DNA of 64,000 nt from Serratia entomophila. GTDB lineage: Bacteria > Pseudomonadota > Gammaproteobacteria > Enterobacterales > Enterobacteriaceae. Every line of letters begins with the position of its first letter. Position 1 is the stretch's first letter. The translations under genes and the position numbers were made by a program. Positions 40,515 to 52,576 of the stretch are shown one piece after another. The notes under the pieces are model-generated. The model was not told where the DNA came from and did not search any database. It saw only the letters and a list, made by a program, of their open reading frames with translations. Location: positions 4,278,001 through 4,342,000 of the forward strand of contig NZ_CP082787.1 in the NCBI RefSeq assembly GCF_021462285.1, given 5' to 3'.

Positions 40515-43352
40515 TTAGCCCAGCCATTTGCTCCAGCTGGCGCGCACCTGCTCGCGTTCGGCGGCGAACAGCCCGCCGCCAACCTTGCCGGAATGCTCCT
40601 GCAGCGCCAGATGATGGATCTCATCGCGCATGGTGACGTAGGCCTGGGTCAGCGCGCGCGCTTCTTCTTCCGGCATGATGTCGTAGTTGGCCATCAGCTC
40701 GAAGATGCGCACGTTATCCGACCAGCGCGTCAGGCGCGGTTCGGCGTTCGCATAGCCTAAGACCAGATATTGGGCGATAAATTCGATATCGGTGATACCG
40801 CCTTCATCGGCTTTGATATCAAACAGATCGCGCTGCTTGCTGCCCAGATGGTTGCGCATTTTCTCGCGCATCTCGCGCACTTCGCGCCGCAGCGTTTCCG
40901 GCTCGCGCGCTTTGCACAGGATTTCGCGGCGAATGGCGGCAAACTGCTGATGCAACGCCGGGTCGCCGTGCACGATGCGCGCGCGCACCAGAGCCTGATG
41001 TTCCCAGGTCCAGGCTTCGTTCTGCTGGTAATCGGCAAACGCCTCAACGGTGCTGACCAGCATGCCGGCGGCGCCGGAAGGCCGCAGGCGGGCATCCACT
41101 TCGTACAGAATGCCGGACGAAGTGCGAGTGCTGAACAGGTGCATCACCCGCTGGGCCAGGCGCAGATAGAACTGGCGGCCGTCGATGCTGCGTTCGCCGT
41201 CGGTCATCACCTCCGGCGGGCAATCCAGCAGAAACACCAGATCGAGGTCAGAACTGTAACCCAGCTCCCAGCCGCCCAGCTTGCCGTAGCCGATCACCGC
41301 AAAACCGCGCCCTTCGCGCTCCTGCAGGTGGGCAGGCTGGCCGTAGCGCGCTACCATGTCGCCCCAGGCCTGTTGCACCACCGCGTCGATGATCGCCTCC
41401 GCCAGATAAGTGAGGTGATCGCTTACTTTCATCACCGGCAGCGCCTCGGCGATATCCGCCGCGGCGATACGCAACTGCTGCGCCTGCTTGAACTGGCGCA
41501 GCGCCTCCAGCTTTTGCTCTTCGTCGTCTTCCGGCACCCGCAGCAGATACTGACGCAACTCGCTGCGATAGGCGTCCGGCGCCACCGGCTGGTACAGAGT
41601 GGCGGTATCCAACAGCTCGTCCAGCAGCAGCGGATAGCGCGACAGCTGGTTGGCGACCATCGGCGAGGCGGCGCACAGGCGAATCAAATGGCTGAGCGCC
41701 GCATGGTATTCCACCAGCAGTTCGAGGTAGGTGGTGCGGGTGACGATGCTCAACAACAACAGGGTCAGCCGCGACAGCGCCGTCGGCGCATCCTGGCGCG
41801 GGCACACCTCCGCCAGCAGGCGCGGCATCAGTTGATCCAGCACGTCGCGGCCGCGCGGGCCGATGGTGCGCTTGTCGACGTCGTGACGAAACTCGGCGAT
41901 GCTGCGCAGCATCTGCCGCCGCGCCGCTTCGTCCAGGTGCGGCGTCAACGGTGCCAGTTCGTTTTCCTCCAGCGCATCCTGCCACAGGCTGTGATAGTGC
42001 TGGTAATCGGGATCTTCGCCTACATCGGGGGTATCGTCACCGATCAGGTCGTCAAATACCGCCCTCACCGCCTGCATATGCACCTCCAGCGCCGCCAGCA
42101 GCGCCGGCCAATCCGCCAGCCCCATGCCCTGAGCCAGACGCGCCTGATCGAGCGCATCCTGCGGCAGCGTCTGGGTTTGCTGATCGGCGATCGCCTGCAA
42201 CAGGTTTTCCAATCGCCGCAGGAACAGATAGCTGGCGCTCAGCGCCTGCACCTGCCCGGCTTCCAGCAGCCCCAGCTTGCCCACCGCCTGTAGCGTCGGC
42301 AACAGCGAACGCCCCTGCAGCGCCGGTTCGCGCCCGCCGCGGATCAGCTGGAAGACCTGGGTGATGAACTCGATTTCCCGAATGCCGCCGGCGCCCAGCT
42401 TGATGTTGTCTTTCAGCCCGCGCCGCCGCACTTCACGCGCGATCATGCCCTTCATGTTGCGCAGCGACTGGATCACGCTGAAGTCGATATAGCGGCGGAA
42501 CACGAATGGCCGCAGGGTCTTGCGCAGCTCCTGGCTGTAGGCGTCTTCCGAACCGCCCATCAGCCGCGCCTTCACCATGGCGTAGCGCTCCCAGTCGCGC
42601 CCCTGCTCCTGATAATAATCCTCCAGCGCGGCGAAGCTCATCACCAGCGGCCCGCTGTCGCCGAACGGGCGCAGGCGCATATCAACCCGGTAAACGAAAC
42701 CGTCGATGGTCTGCTGATCCAGCGCCTTGATCAGCCGCTGGCCAAGCCGGGTAAAGAACTGCGCGTTGTCCAACTGGCGCCGGCCGCCCTGGGTTTGGCC
42801 GTTTTCCGGGTAAGCGAAGATCAGATCGATATCCGAGGAGAAATTCAGTTCGCCGCCGCCCAGCTTGCCCATGCCGAGGATCAGCAGCGGCTGCGGTTCA
42901 CCCTGCGCGTTGCACGGCGTGCCCCATTCTCGGCAGCAAGTCTGATACAGCCAGTCGCGCGCGCTGACGATCAGCGTTTCCGCCAACCCGCTCAGCTGCA
43001 GCAGCGTTTCTTCGGTGGTGCACTGGCCCAGCGCCTGCGACCAGGCGATTCGCACCAGCGTCTCGCGGCGGAACAGCCGCAGCGCGCGCATCAACCCGGC
43101 TTCGTCGCGCACCTCTTCCAAATCGTCCTGCAGCCAGGCGGCGTAATGCTGCCACTCGCCGGGTGCGGGCGGCTGCTCGCGCAGCGTCGCCAGCCACGCC
43201 GGCTGGCCGAGCAGCATGTCGCAGACGAAATCGCTCGACGCCAGCACCCACTGTTCCTGCTCGCTGAACGCGCAGTCTGCGCCATGAGCATCCCGAAAAC
43301 GCTGCACAACCTGCTGTGCCTGAGCCTGTAACGCTGCTGAGAGTGGCAACAT
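40515..43352 (-). CDS. glnE: Bifunctional glutamine-synthetase adenylyltransferase/deadenylase GlnE
   Basis: This 945-aa enzyme (E. coli 946) has two homologous nucleotidyltransferase domains. One has [20 protein letters not shown] near residue 160 (deadenylase half) and the other [20 protein letters not shown] near 690 (adenylylation half), each with the GS...DxD catalytic pattern. It adjusts glutamine synthetase activity according to PII state. It lies between ygiF and hldE. Confidence 0.97.
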   Translation of the reverse strand: MLPLSAALQAQAQQVVQRFRDAHGADCAFSEQEQWVLASSDFVCDMLLGQPAWLATLREQPPAPGEWQHYAAWLQDDLEEVRDEAGLMRALRLFRRETLVRIAWSQALGQCTTEETLLQLSGLAETLIVSARDWLYQTCCREWGTPCNAQGEPQPLLILGMGKLGGGELNFSSDIDLIFAYPENGQTQGGRRQLDNAQFFTRLGQRLIKALDQQTIDGFVYRVDMRLRPFGDSGPLVMSFAALEDYYQEQGRDWERYAMVKARLMGGSEDAYSQELRKTLRPFVFRRYIDFSVIQSLRNMKGMIAREVRRRGLKDNIKLGAGGIREIEFITQVFQLIRGGREPALQGRSLLPTLQAVGKLGLLEAGQVQALSASYLFLRRLENLLQAIADQQTQTLPQDALDQARLAQGMGLADWPALLAALEVHMQAVRAVFDDLIGDDTPDVGEDPDYQHYHSLWQDALEENELAPLTPHLDEAARRQMLRSIAEFRHDVDKRTIGPRGRDVLDQLMPRLLAEVCPRQDAPTALSRLTLLLLSIVTRTTYLELLVEYHAALSHLIRLCAASPMVANQLSRYPLLLDELLDTATLYQPVAPDAYRSELRQYLLRVPEDDEEQKLEALRQFKQAQQLRIAAADIAEALPVMKVSDHLTYLAEAIIDAVVQQAWGDMVARYGQPAHLQEREGRGFAVIGYGKLGGWELGYSSDLDLVFLLDCPPEVMTDGERSIDGRQFYLRLAQRVMHLFSTRTSSGILYEVDARLRPSGAAGMLVSTVEAFADYQQNEAWTWEHQALVRARIVHGDPALHQQFAAIRREILCKAREPETLRREVREMREKMRNHLGSKQRDLFDIKADEGGITDIEFIAQYLVLGYANAEPRLTRWSDNVRIFELMANYDIMPEEEARALTQAYVTMRDEIHHLALQEHSGKVGGGLFAAEREQVRASWSKWLG

Positions 43353-43391
43353 AGTGTATGACCCGTTCTGCGGCCTGGCAGGCCGGCTTGA

Positions 43392-44699
43392 TTAACGAAG
43401 CGCGCCGTTTAACCAGAATGGCGCATGGGATAAGGCCTGCTTGCGGCTGGCTTCATACCAGCCCTGGCGGCGTTCGGCCAGCGCCAGCTGCAGCTCGCGC
43501 CAGCTGTCGATGTAAGGCCCGGTCTGCTCGTCGGGATAGGCTCCGGAGAGCAGGATAAACGCCGACACCTGGCGCGTCAGGCGCGGCAGCTGTTCCTGGT
43601 ATTCATCTTCATTCAGCGTGCGGTTGAAGGCCTCTTTCAGCTCGGCGGCGCTGCGCCCCAGCATGATGTCGCAAAAACGTTTGAAGGAACCGTCCAGCTT
43701 GGCCTGCGCCTTGGCGTCGACGAACGGGCGCCAAGCGCCGGTCACCAGCCAAGATGTGAGCGCCAACTTACACTGCAGGTACTCTGCGCTGTAGCACAGC
43801 ACCTGCGGCTGGGTGGTTTTGTCCACCAGCAGCGGCTCCAGCGCAGTGAGACGCGTGCGCAAATCGGCGCTGGCCTTGCGCGGCACCAGGCCGCCGAAAA
43901 TGACCAACGCCTGGCGGATCAGCGCAATCGCCTCCATCACCGAGCGACGGGCCTGAGCGTCGCCGCGCAGCCACAGTTCTTCATGGTATTGCCAGTGGCT
44001 GAGCGCCAGTTCAAAGCTGGCGATCATGCCCTGCTCAACGCTGGACTTGGCCGCCGGCTTCAGTACGCCCAGCTGACGGCGCTCGCGCGCAACGTCGCCC
44101 TGCGCCAAATGATAGCCGCGCGCCGCCTTGCTCAGGCTGCCCTGGCGCAATCCGCCGTGCTCCGCCAACGCGTTGGCCAGCGCCAGCAGATCCTCAGTGT
44201 TGCCCTGCTTAAGCTCCAGTTCCACCTCGCACAGCGCCTCGCTCAACTCACCAGCGCGGACCTCGCCCTGATCGAGGCCAATCTCAATCTCGCTTTTACC
44301 GTAAGTGACCACCCACTTCTCACGCACGAAATCGGTGCGGAACAGCGGCTGCAGCGCCTGTTGCAGCGCGTTGAGATCGCACCCCTGCGGCCAGATATCC
44401 GCCGGGAACTGTTCCAGCGCCAATTCCGGCGCAGCGATGGCGACGTTGTACTCCGGCCGCTGATGCAGACCGCCCACCACTTTGCCGGCGGTTTTGATGG
44501 TCATTTCATAACTGTCGTCGAACCCGCGGATGCGCAGGCCCATATCCTGGCCACGCAGGAAATTGTCGGCGGTTTCGAAATAAATATTGGTCAGCTTCTG
44601 CGGTGCGGAATGCTGATTGGGCCAGGCCGCCAGCTGCTGCGGCAATGCGGCGACCGCTTCGGGAGTGGCGATAAATTTCAGTTCTATTTCAACGGTCAT
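43392..44699 (-). CDS. ygiF: Inorganic triphosphatase YgiF (CYTH-CHAD)
   Basis: The 435-aa protein has an N-terminal CYTH domain with signature EIELKF (ExExK) at residues 4-9. A C-terminal CHAD helical domain has its conserved basic/His residues. E. coli YgiF (433 aa) is an inorganic triphosphatase. I start at MTVEIELKF (44699) because the CYTH motif must be near the N-terminus; the frame from 44783 adds an unlikely Arg/Cys-rich leader. It is followed after 39 bp by glnE. Confidence 0.93.
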   Translation of the reverse strand: MTVEIELKFIATPEAVAALPQQLAAWPNQHSAPQKLTNIYFETADNFLRGQDMGLRIRGFDDSYEMTIKTAGKVVGGLHQRPEYNVAIAAPELALEQFPADIWPQGCDLNALQQALQPLFRTDFVREKWVVTYGKSEIEIGLDQGEVRAGELSEALCEVELELKQGNTEDLLALANALAEHGGLRQGSLSKAARGYHLAQGDVARERRQLGVLKPAAKSSVEQGMIASFELALSHWQYHEELWLRGDAQARRSVMEAIALIRQALVIFGGLVPRKASADLRTRLTALEPLLVDKTTQPQVLCYSAEYLQCKLALTSWLVTGAWRPFVDAKAQAKLDGSFKRFCDIMLGRSAAELKEAFNRTLNEDEYQEQLPRLTRQVSAFILLSGAYPDEQTGPYIDSWRELQLALAERRQGWYEASRKQALSHAPFWLNGALR

Positions 44700-44977
44700 A
44701 AGTCTTTTACACCAATAGGTTACGCATTCACGTCTGGCTGCGCGGCACAGCCTTGGCCTGCCGCATGCCGCCCGATGACGCACGGTTGCCGTTATCTTAC
44801 CGCGATTCCCGGCCCCTTAACCCTGCTAACTGCAGAAAAAACCTGTTACGTTATAAAACGCTGCGCAACTCACAGAATCTGCCACAGTAAGATAGTTCTC
44901 ATTCCGGTTTTAGCGTTGCGTCGTCAGACTGAACGCTCTACTATCGTTCCATAAATTCACACAGAAACGATGAACTA

Positions 44978-45598
44978 ATGCAGAAATTACGCCTAATTTG
45001 CCTTGCCGTGCTGAGCTTCAGCATCACTTGGGGCGCACATGCCGAAGATAAACGTTATATCTCCGATGAATTGAGCACTTACGTCCATAGCGGCCCAGGC
45101 AACCAGTACCGCATTGTCGGTACCCTGAACGCCGGTGAAGAAGTCACCCTGTTGAGCGTAAATGACGCGACCAATTACGGCCAGATCCGTGATCCTAAAG
45201 GCCGCACCACCTGGATCCCGCTCGATCAGCTGAGCCAAACGCCGAGCCTGCGCACCCGCGTGCCCGAGCTGGAACAGCAGGTGAAAACCCTGACTGACAA
45301 GCTGGCCAACATCGACAACAGCTGGAACCAGCGCACTGCGGAAATGCAGCAAAAAGTGGCGGGCAGCGACGGCACCATCAGCGGTCTGCAGCAGGAAAAC
45401 CAGGATCTGAAAAACCAGCTGGTGGTCGCGCAGAAGAAGGTTAGCGCGGTCAATTTGCAGCTCGACGACAAGCAGCGCACCATTATCCTGCAGTGGTTCA
45501 TGTACGGCGGTGGCGTGGCCGGCGTCGGCCTGCTGCTGGGGCTGTTGCTGCCGCACCTGATCCCGCGCCGCAAAAACAACAACCGCTGGATGAACTGA
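44978..45598 (+). CDS. ygiM: SH3-domain membrane protein YgiM
   Basis: The 206-aa protein has a signal peptide (residues 1-22, ending AHA), a bacterial SH3 domain (about 25-90; YVHSGPGNQYRIVGTLNAGE), a coiled coil (about 90-165; repeated QQ/LKNQL heptads), a C-terminal transmembrane helix (about 168-190) and a basic tail (PRRKNNNRW). It is of the TIGR04211 SH3 family; its role, probably linked to the cell wall, is not proven. It precedes cca as in E. coli. Confidence 0.9.
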   Translation: MQKLRLICLAVLSFSITWGAHAEDKRYISDELSTYVHSGPGNQYRIVGTLNAGEEVTLLSVNDATNYGQIRDPKGRTTWIPLDQLSQTPSLRTRVPELEQQVKTLTDKLANIDNSWNQRTAEMQQKVAGSDGTISGLQQENQDLKNQLVVAQKKVSAVNLQLDDKQRTIILQWFMYGGGVAGVGLLLGLLLPHLIPRRKNNNRWMN

Positions 45599-45623
45599 TT
45601 GCCGTTTCGTTCAGTTTGAATTT

Positions 45624-45648
45624 GGGCGCCTGCGGGCGCCCTTTTTAT
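45624..45648 (+). terminator. ygiM terminator
   Basis: GGGCGCC-TGC-GGGCGCCC with a following TTTTTATT forms a compact GC stem and T-run between ygiM and cca. Confidence 0.8.
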
Positions 45649-45719
45649 TGGCGCCGACATCCCGCCGCCAATTGATGTAATCTGATAAGCAGAGCCCCAA
45701 GACAAATTCGGAGTTAACA

Positions 45720-46964
45720 GTGAAGATTTACCTGGTCGGCGGCGCCGTCCGCGACGGCCTGCTCGATATCCCGGTGTTCGACCGCGACTGGGTGGTGGTA
45801 GGCGCCACGCCGGCTGAGCTGCTGGCGATGGGTTATCAGCAGGTCGGTAAAGACTTCCCGGTCTTCCTCAATCCTGAAACCCACGAGGAATACGCGCTGG
45901 CCCGCACCGAGCGCAAATCCGGCCAAGGCTATACCGGTTTCACCTGCTACGCCGCGCCGGACGTTACCCTTGAAGAAGACCTGATGCGCCGCGATCTGAC
46001 CATCAACGCTATTGCCCGCTCCGCCGACGGCGAGCTGATTGATCCCTACCATGGCGTGGCGGACCTGCAGGCACGCGTGCTGCGCCACGTTTCCGACGCC
46101 TTTGGCGAAGATCCGCTGCGTGTGCTGCGCGTGGCGCGTTTCGCCGCCCGCTTCGCCCATCTTGGATTCCGCATCGCGGAGGAAACCCTGGCGCTGATGC
46201 GCAATATGGCACACGGCGGCGAGCTGGCGGCGCTGACCGCCGAGCGGGTGTGGAAAGAAACCGAGAAGGCGCTGCAGAGCCAGAGCCCGCAGGTGTATTT
46301 CCAGGCGCTGCGCGACTGCGACGCCCTGGCGGTGCTGTTTCCGGAGATCGACGCCCTGTTCGGCGTGCCTGCGCCGGCCAAGTGGCACCCAGAGATCGAC
46401 ACCGGCGTCCACACGCTGATGACGCTGGCGATCGCGGCGCAGCTCAGCCCGGAGGTGGACGTGCGCTTCTCCGCGCTGTGTCACGATCTCGGCAAGGGGC
46501 TGACGCCGAAAGAGTTCTGGCCGCACCATCACGGCCACGGCCCGGCCGGGGTTCGGCTGGTCGAGGCATTGTGCCAGCGCCTGCGGGTGCCCAACCCGGT
46601 GCGCGATCTGGCCAGGCTGGTGGCTGAATATCATGACCTGATCCATACGGTAAACAAGCTGCGGCCGGAAACCCTGCTGAAGCTGTTCGATGCCGTGGAC
46701 GTATGGCGTAAGCCACAGCGGCTGGAGCAAATGATCCTGACCAGCGAAGCGGACGCGCGCGGCCGCACCGGCTTCGAGAATAATCCGTATCCGCAGGGCG
46801 ACTATTTACGCCAGGCCTACCAGGTGGCCAATGCGGTGTCGATTAAAGAGGTGGTGGCCAGCGGGCTGCAGGGCCTGGCGATCCGCGACGAGCTCAAACG
46901 CCGTCGCCAACAGGCGCTGGCCGACTGGAAGCTCACTCAGGATATTCTGCCGGAACAGGCATAA
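45720..46964 (+). CDS. cca: Multifunctional CCA tRNA nucleotidyltransferase
   Basis: This 414-aa class II CCA enzyme has a GTG start with GGAG 6 nt upstream. The polymerase head has GGAVRDGLL and FDRDWV, followed by [10 protein letters not shown]-terminal HD domain (HTGVHTLM, CHDLGKG) supplies the phosphohydrolase activity of enterobacterial Cca. It repairs and completes tRNA 3' CCA ends; ileX in this window already encodes its CCA. Confidence 0.96.
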   Translation: MKIYLVGGAVRDGLLDIPVFDRDWVVVGATPAELLAMGYQQVGKDFPVFLNPETHEEYALARTERKSGQGYTGFTCYAAPDVTLEEDLMRRDLTINAIARSADGELIDPYHGVADLQARVLRHVSDAFGEDPLRVLRVARFAARFAHLGFRIAEETLALMRNMAHGGELAALTAERVWKETEKALQSQSPQVYFQALRDCDALAVLFPEIDALFGVPAPAKWHPEIDTGVHTLMTLAIAAQLSPEVDVRFSALCHDLGKGLTPKEFWPHHHGHGPAGVRLVEALCQRLRVPNPVRDLARLVAEYHDLIHTVNKLRPETLLKLFDAVDVWRKPQRLEQMILTSEADARGRTGFENNPYPQGDYLRQAYQVANAVSIKEVVASGLQGLAIRDELKRRRQQALADWKLTQDILPEQA

Positions 46965-46993
46965 AAAAACCCCGCAATGCGGGGTTTTTTATT
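46963..46993. terminator. Terminator between cca and uppP
   Basis: AAAAAAACCCCGC-AAT-GCGGGGTTTTTT is a perfect stem with A- and T-runs, usable from both sides. Confidence 0.9.
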
Positions 46994-47004
46994 AGCATCG
47001 CCGC

Positions 47005-47829
47005 TTACATGAAGACCATATAAACCACGGCGGCAACGATAAAGCGGTAGATGGCGAAGGGCACAAACGAGATGCGTTTGATCAGCGACAAGAAGGTCTT
47101 GATCGCAATCAGCGCCACCACGAAGGCGGTGACGAAACCGACGGCGAACATCGGCAAGTCACCCATCGTCAGGAAATGCAGGCTCTTGTACAAATCCAGG
47201 CCGCTGGCGCCGATCATCATCGGCACCGCCAGAATGAAGGAAAACTCAGAGGCCGCGTAACGGTTCACGCCCACCAGCATGCCGCCGGCGATGGTGGAGC
47301 CAGAACGGGAGAAGCCCGGCCACAGCGCCAGACACTGGAAGCAGCCAATCATGAACGCCTGGCGGTAGGTAATGTCATCCAGCCCTTCCGCGCTCGGCTT
47401 TTTCGGCTTCAGCCATTCCGCCGCCAGCAGCAGCAGGCCGCCAACCACCAATGCGTACATCACGTTTTTCGGCGCGAACAGCGATTTGATGAAATCGTGG
47501 AACGCCAGCCCCAACACTACCGCCGGGATCATCGCCAGCAGAATGTGGCCCAGCTTCAGTTGGCCTGAAGTTTTACCTTCGTGCTCAACAGGTTTACCGC
47601 CAAAATGAATGCCGATCAGGCCGAACAGGCGGCGCCAGAACATCACCACCACCGCCAGAATCGACCCCAGCTGAATGATAACCTCAAAGGTTTTGGCCTT
47701 GTCGCCGGTAAAGCCCAGCCACTCGCCCACAATGATCATGTGCCCGGTGGAAGACACCGGCAAAAACTCCGTTAACCCTTCAACCACCCCAAGAACAAAC
47801 GCGATAAACAGTGAATGCATGTCCGCCAT
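47005..47829 (-). CDS. uppP: Undecaprenyl-diphosphate phosphatase UppP (BacA)
   Basis: This 274-aa membrane protein has about eight helices. The two active-site motifs are [14 protein letters not shown] (about 16-29) and [13 protein letters not shown] (about 172-184). It recycles undecaprenyl pyrophosphate for wall synthesis, and overproduction gives bacitracin resistance. MADMHSL corresponds to MSDMHSL in E. coli, which supports the start at 47829. Confidence 0.96.
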   Translation of the reverse strand: MADMHSLFIAFVLGVVEGLTEFLPVSSTGHMIIVGEWLGFTGDKAKTFEVIIQLGSILAVVVMFWRRLFGLIGIHFGGKPVEHEGKTSGQLKLGHILLAMIPAVVLGLAFHDFIKSLFAPKNVMYALVVGGLLLLAAEWLKPKKPSAEGLDDITYRQAFMIGCFQCLALWPGFSRSGSTIAGGMLVGVNRYAASEFSFILAVPMMIGASGLDLYKSLHFLTMGDLPMFAVGFVTAFVVALIAIKTFLSLIKRISFVPFAIYRFIVAAVVYMVFM

Positions 47830-47865
47830 GTGCTTCGATCACCCCATAAATTTACGGCTATAAAC

Positions 47866-47900
47866 ATAAAAAAGCGGCAGTGCTCAATACAATGCCGCTA
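47866..47900 (-). terminator. folB terminator
   Basis: On the minus strand AGCGGCA pairs with TGCCGCT around a 13-nt loop and is followed by TTTTTTATG. It lies between folB and uppP, so the two are separate units. Confidence 0.75.
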
Positions 47901-47961
47901 AAACAACTCTCAGGTTAAGACCAGGTTAACGGCCTTTCGTTGCATGCAGATGACATAAAAA

Positions 47962-48321
47962 TCACGCAGGACGGGTGCCGCGTTCAATGATGACGCCGAC
48001 CCGATTGGCATGTGCTACAGCGCCCGGTTTGCTGACCTTAATACGGACCCAGGGGGAATTGAAGCGCTGGAGCAAAATTTCGGATATTTCCTCCGCCACG
48101 CGCTCCACCAGCGCGAAGCGGTTTGGTTCGACGTGCTGGATGATGGCTTCACTGATGTCGGCGTAGCTCAGGCAGTCGTTGACGTCGTCGCTGGCGGCGG
48201 CTTTGCGGTTATCCCAGCCCATTTCGATATCGAACACCAGCTTCTGACGAATGCTTTGTTCCCAATCATAAACGCCAATGGTGGTAATTACGGTAAGCTC
48301 TTCAATAAATACGATATCCAT
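47962..48321 (-). CDS. folB: Dihydroneopterin aldolase FolB
   Basis: This 119-aa enzyme of folate synthesis converts dihydroneopterin to 6-hydroxymethyl-dihydropterin. Family features are [19 protein letters not shown] at the N-terminus (catalytic Tyr and pterin-binding Glu region) and KVSKPGAV near the C-terminus (catalytic Lys). I start at MDIVFIE (48321); the frame to 48396 runs into the divergent plsY leader. Confidence 0.94.
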   Translation of the reverse strand: MDIVFIEELTVITTIGVYDWEQSIRQKLVFDIEMGWDNRKAAASDDVNDCLSYADISEAIIQHVEPNRFALVERVAEEISEILLQRFNSPWVRIKVSKPGAVAHANRVGVIIERGTRPA

Positions 48322-48428
48322 CACGTCATTCTCTGTTTTTGGCCTTGCCGGATACCACTTCCAGCGGAATATGCGTATTATCCATAGATGTTGCAAGTAA
48401 AACGACCATTATTAAACGGAACCGCGTT

Positions 48429-49070
48429 ATGAGTGCTACCGCGCTTGGCATGATTATCTTCGCGTATCTGTGTGGCTCAATTTCCAGCGCGATCCTGGTT
48501 TGCCGGATCGCCAGGCTGCCCGATCCGCGTGAACATGGCTCAGGGAATCCAGGAGCGACCAACGTCCTGCGCATCGGCGGCCGCCTGGCGGCGGCGGCGG
48601 TGCTGGTATTCGATATCCTGAAAGGAATGCTGCCGGTCTGGCTGGCCTATAAGCTGGAGGTGCCGCCGCTGTATCTGGGCCTGACGGCGATCGCCGCCTG
48701 CCTGGGGCATATCTACCCGGTGTTCTTCCACTTCCGCGGCGGCAAGGGCGTGGCGACGGCCTTCGGCGCCATCGCGCCTATCGGCTGGGATCTGACCGGC
48801 CTGATGACCGGCACCTGGCTGCTGACGGTGCTGCTCAGCGGTTATTCTTCACTGGGCGCCATCGTCAGCGCGCTGATCGCCCCGTTCTACGTTTGGTGGT
48901 TCAAACCGCAGTTCACCTTCCCGGTAGCGATGCTCTCCTGCCTGATCCTGATGCGGCATCACGATAATATCCAGCGCCTGTGGCGCGGCCAGGAAGGAAA
49001 AATCTGGGGCAAGTTCCGCAAGAAGAAAGCCGACGCGGCCGAAGCGGAAGAAGAGAAGAAAGAACCCTGA
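48429..49070 (+). CDS. plsY: Acyl-phosphate:glycerol-3-phosphate acyltransferase PlsY
   Basis: This 213-aa five-helix inner-membrane enzyme has three conserved loops: [10 protein letters not shown] (about 36-45), [11 protein letters not shown] (about 100-110) and a C-terminal RHHDNIQRL. It starts phospholipid synthesis with acyl-phosphate. I start at MSATALGM (48429), aligned with E. coli; the long frame from 48339 overlaps the folB promoter. The C-terminus is unusually rich in Lys/Glu. Confidence 0.95.
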   Translation: MSATALGMIIFAYLCGSISSAILVCRIARLPDPREHGSGNPGATNVLRIGGRLAAAAVLVFDILKGMLPVWLAYKLEVPPLYLGLTAIAACLGHIYPVFFHFRGGKGVATAFGAIAPIGWDLTGLMTGTWLLTVLLSGYSSLGAIVSALIAPFYVWWFKPQFTFPVAMLSCLILMRHHDNIQRLWRGQEGKIWGKFRKKKADAAEAEEEKKEP

Positions 49071-49073
49071 AAG

Positions 49074-49101
49074 AAAGGCCGGAAATCCCCGGCCTTTTCT
49101 T
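49074..49101. terminator. plsY/tsaD terminator
   Basis: AAAGGCCGG-N6-CCGGCCTTT with TTCTTT after it; it lies between the convergent plsY and tsaD. Confidence 0.82.
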
Positions 49102-49136
49102 TATCTGCTATCTGTGAATACGCACAGCCATTCCGC

Positions 49137-50150
49137 TTATACCGCAGGCAGCTCCGCCAACGGCCAGCGCGGCCGCACCGAAACGCTCAGCTCGGGGTTG
49201 GCGCCGCTTTGCAGCCGCACCAGGCCGGCATAGGCAATCATCGCGCCGTTGTCGGTACAGAATTCCGGGCGGGCATAGAACACTTCCCCGCCGCGCTTAT
49301 GCATCATCTCCGCCAGCTTGGCGCGCAGCGTGCGGTTGGCGCTGACGCCGCCCGCCATTACCAGCCGTTTGAAGCCGGTTTGCTCCAGTGCGCGCTTGCA
49401 CTTGATCGCCAGCGTATCCACCACCGCATCTTCAAATGCGCGGGCGATGTCGGCGCGGGTTTGATCGTCGTCGCCGTTGGAACGAATGGTGTTGGCCGCG
49501 AAGGTTTTCAGGCCGGAGAAGCTGAAATCCAGCCCCGGGCGATCGGTCATCGGCCGCGGGAAGGTAAAGCGCCCCGCCATTCCTTGCTGCGCCATCTTCG
49601 ACAGCATCGGCCCGCCGGGGTAATCCAGCCCGAGCAGCTTGGCGGTTTTATCGAAGGCTTCGCCGGCGGCGTCGTCGATCGATTCGCCCAGCAGTTCGTA
49701 CTCACCGATGCCGGTGACGCTGATCAACTGGGTATGGCCGCCGGAAACCAGCAGCGCGACAAACGGGAACGCCGGCGGGTTGTCTTCCAGCATCGGCGCC
49801 AGCAGGTGGCCTTCCATATGGTGCACCGGCACCGCCGGCACGTTCCAGGCGAACGCCAGCGCGCGGCCGACGGTAGCGCCGACCAGCAGTGCCCCCACCA
49901 GACCCGGCCCGGCGGTATAGGCCACGCCGTCGATATCGGCTGCGGTCAGGTTGGCTTCTTTTAACGCGGCCTGGATCAGCGGCACGGTTTTGCGCACGTG
50001 ATCGCGGGAGGCCAGTTCCGGCACCACGCCGCCGTAGTCGGCATGCAGCTTCACCTGGCTGTATAATTGGTTGGCCAATAAACCGGCTTGATCGTCATAC
50101 ACTGCAATTCCGGTTTCATCGCAGGAAGTTTCTATACCCAGTACTCGCAT
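49137..50150 (-). CDS. tsaD: tRNA N6-adenosine threonylcarbamoyltransferase TsaD
   Basis: This 337-aa ASKHA-fold enzyme is the same length as E. coli TsaD. The metal-binding HxxxH is in [11 protein letters not shown] (about 111-115), with nucleotide motifs GIETSCDET and VSGGHTQL. With TsaB, TsaC and TsaE it makes t6A at position 37 of ANN-decoding tRNAs. I start at MRVLGIETS (50150). It is divergent from rpsU, as in E. coli. Confidence 0.96.
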   Translation of the reverse strand: MRVLGIETSCDETGIAVYDDQAGLLANQLYSQVKLHADYGGVVPELASRDHVRKTVPLIQAALKEANLTAADIDGVAYTAGPGLVGALLVGATVGRALAFAWNVPAVPVHHMEGHLLAPMLEDNPPAFPFVALLVSGGHTQLISVTGIGEYELLGESIDDAAGEAFDKTAKLLGLDYPGGPMLSKMAQQGMAGRFTFPRPMTDRPGLDFSFSGLKTFAANTIRSNGDDDQTRADIARAFEDAVVDTLAIKCKRALEQTGFKRLVMAGGVSANRTLRAKLAEMMHKRGGEVFYARPEFCTDNGAMIAYAGLVRLQSGANPELSVSVRPRWPLAELPAV

Positions 50151-50691
<541 letters not shown>

Positions 50692-50762
50692 TTCTTCGGG
50701 GGCAACCCCACCGCGTGAATTTCTGATTTTAAAAATCGCGCAGACTGAGTAGTTGCATACGA

Positions 50763-50797
50763 AGGCCGTGCTTTCCGAAAGGAATGCGCGGCTTGTT
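50763..50797 (+). terminator. rpsU-dnaG partial terminator hairpin
   Basis: GCCGTGC...TTCC-GAAA-GGAA...GCGCGGC forms an imperfect stem-loop followed by TTGTTCTCG in the 136-bp gap before dnaG. It matches the position of the T1 partial terminator known in E. coli, which keeps dnaG expression far below rpsU. Confidence 0.65.
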
Positions 50798-50827
50798 CTC
50801 GTTTATAGGCTAATGAAGTAAGGGCTT

Positions 50828-52576
50828 ATGGCTGGACGAATTCCGCGCGTATTTATCAATGACTTGCTGGCTCGCACCGACATCGTCGATTTGATCGACG
50901 CCCGCGTGAAGCTCAAGAAGCAGGGCAAGAACTACCACGCGTGCTGTCCGTTCCACCACGAAAAGACGCCTTCATTTACCGTTAATGGCGACAAGCAGTT
51001 TTACCACTGTTTTGGTTGTGGCGCGCACGGCAACGCCGTCGACTTTTTGATGAATTACGACAGGCTCGAGTTTGTCGAAACCATCGAAGAGCTGGCGACC
51101 ATGCACGGGCTGGAAGTGCCTTACGAGGCAGGCACCGGGCCGACCCAGATCGAACGTCATCAGCGCCAAAGCCTGTACCAACTGATGGAACAGCTCAGCG
51201 CGTTCTATCAACAGTCACTGCATCAATCTTCCGGCACGCCGGCGCGCAATTATTTGCAACAGCGCGGGTTGAGTGACGACGTTATCCGCCATTTCGCCAT
51301 CGGCTTCGCGCCGGCGGGGTGGGATAACGCGCTGAAGCGTTTTGGGCGCGACGCCGACTCACGCCAGGCATTGAACGATGCCGGCATGCTGGTGACTAAC
51401 GATCAAGGACGCACGTACGATCGTTTCCGTGAACGCGTGATGTTCCCTATCCGCGACAAACGCGGGCGAGTGATCGCCTTTGGCGGGCGCGTGCTGGGTG
51501 ACGGCATGCCGAAATACCTGAACTCGCCGGAAACCGAAGTATTCCACAAGGGCCGTCAATTGTACGGCCTGTATGAAGCACAACAGAACCACCCTACCCC
51601 GCAGCGGTTGCTGGTAGTGGAAGGTTATATGGACGTGGTGGCGCTGGCGCAATACGGTATCGATTATGCCGTCGCCTCGCTCGGAACCTCAACGACGGCT
51701 GAACATATTCAGCTGCTGTTCCGCGCCACCGACAACGTGGTCTGTTGTTATGACGGCGACCGGGCCGGCCGTGAAGCCGCCTGGCGCGCGCTGGAAACTG
51801 CGCTGCCCTACCTGAACGACGGGCGCCAGCTGCGGTTCATGTTTTTGCCCGATGGCGAAGACCCGGACACGCTGGTGCGCAAAGAAGGCAAAGAGGCGTT
51901 CGAACAACGAATGGAGCAGGCGCAGCCGCTTTCCACTTTCCTGTTCGAAACCCTGATGCCGCAGGTGGATCTGAGCAGCCCGGACGGGCGCGCCAAGCTG
52001 AGCACGCTGGCGCTGCCGCTGATTACTCAGGTGCCGGGCGAAACGTTGCGCTTGTATCTGCGCCAACAGCTCGGCAGCAAGCTGGGGTTGCTGGACGACA
52101 GCCAGCTCGACAAGCTGATGCCCAAGCAGGCTGAAAATGCGAATACCTATCAGGCGCCCCAGCTAAAACGCACAACCATGCGTATACTGATAGGGTTACT
52201 GGTGCAAAATCCGCAATTGGCTACACTTATCCCTTCGCTGGAGGGATTGGAGCAAACCAAGCAGGCGGGGTTGCCGCTGTTCGTCGAACTGGTGCAGACC
52301 TGTCTGGCGCAGCCGGGGTTGAGCACCGGGCAGTTGCTGGAGCTGTATCGCGACGACAAATTCAGCCAGCAGCTTGAAACCCTGGCGTCATGGAACCATA
52401 TGATCGTTGAGGACATGGTCGAACAGACCTTTTTGGATACGTTGGCCAGCCTGTATGACTCGGTGCTCGAGCAGCGGCTGGAAACGCTGATCGCGCAGGC
52501 CAGGACGCACGGCCTAAGCCCGGAAGAACGTGAAGAAGTCCGTTCGCTCAACCAGGTTTTAGCGAAGAAAAACTGA
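50828..52576 (+). CDS. dnaG: DNA primase DnaG
   Basis: This 582-aa primase has an N-terminal zinc finger in CCPFHHEKTPSF (about 40-51) and HCFGCG (about 61-66), a TOPRIM catalytic core (VVEGYMDVVAL, about 264-274; CYDGDRAGR, about 308-316), and a helical C-terminal domain that binds DnaB. Length is one more than E. coli DnaG. It is the middle gene of rpsU-dnaG-rpoD; no clear Shine-Dalgarno precedes the ATG beyond AAGTAAGG, fitting low translation. Confidence 0.97.
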   Translation: MAGRIPRVFINDLLARTDIVDLIDARVKLKKQGKNYHACCPFHHEKTPSFTVNGDKQFYHCFGCGAHGNAVDFLMNYDRLEFVETIEELATMHGLEVPYEAGTGPTQIERHQRQSLYQLMEQLSAFYQQSLHQSSGTPARNYLQQRGLSDDVIRHFAIGFAPAGWDNALKRFGRDADSRQALNDAGMLVTNDQGRTYDRFRERVMFPIRDKRGRVIAFGGRVLGDGMPKYLNSPETEVFHKGRQLYGLYEAQQNHPTPQRLLVVEGYMDVVALAQYGIDYAVASLGTSTTAEHIQLLFRATDNVVCCYDGDRAGREAAWRALETALPYLNDGRQLRFMFLPDGEDPDTLVRKEGKEAFEQRMEQAQPLSTFLFETLMPQVDLSSPDGRAKLSTLALPLITQVPGETLRLYLRQQLGSKLGLLDDSQLDKLMPKQAENANTYQAPQLKRTTMRILIGLLVQNPQLATLIPSLEGLEQTKQAGLPLFVELVQTCLAQPGLSTGQLLELYRDDKFSQQLETLASWNHMIVEDMVEQTFLDTLASLYDSVLEQRLETLIAQARTHGLSPEEREEVRSLNQVLAKKN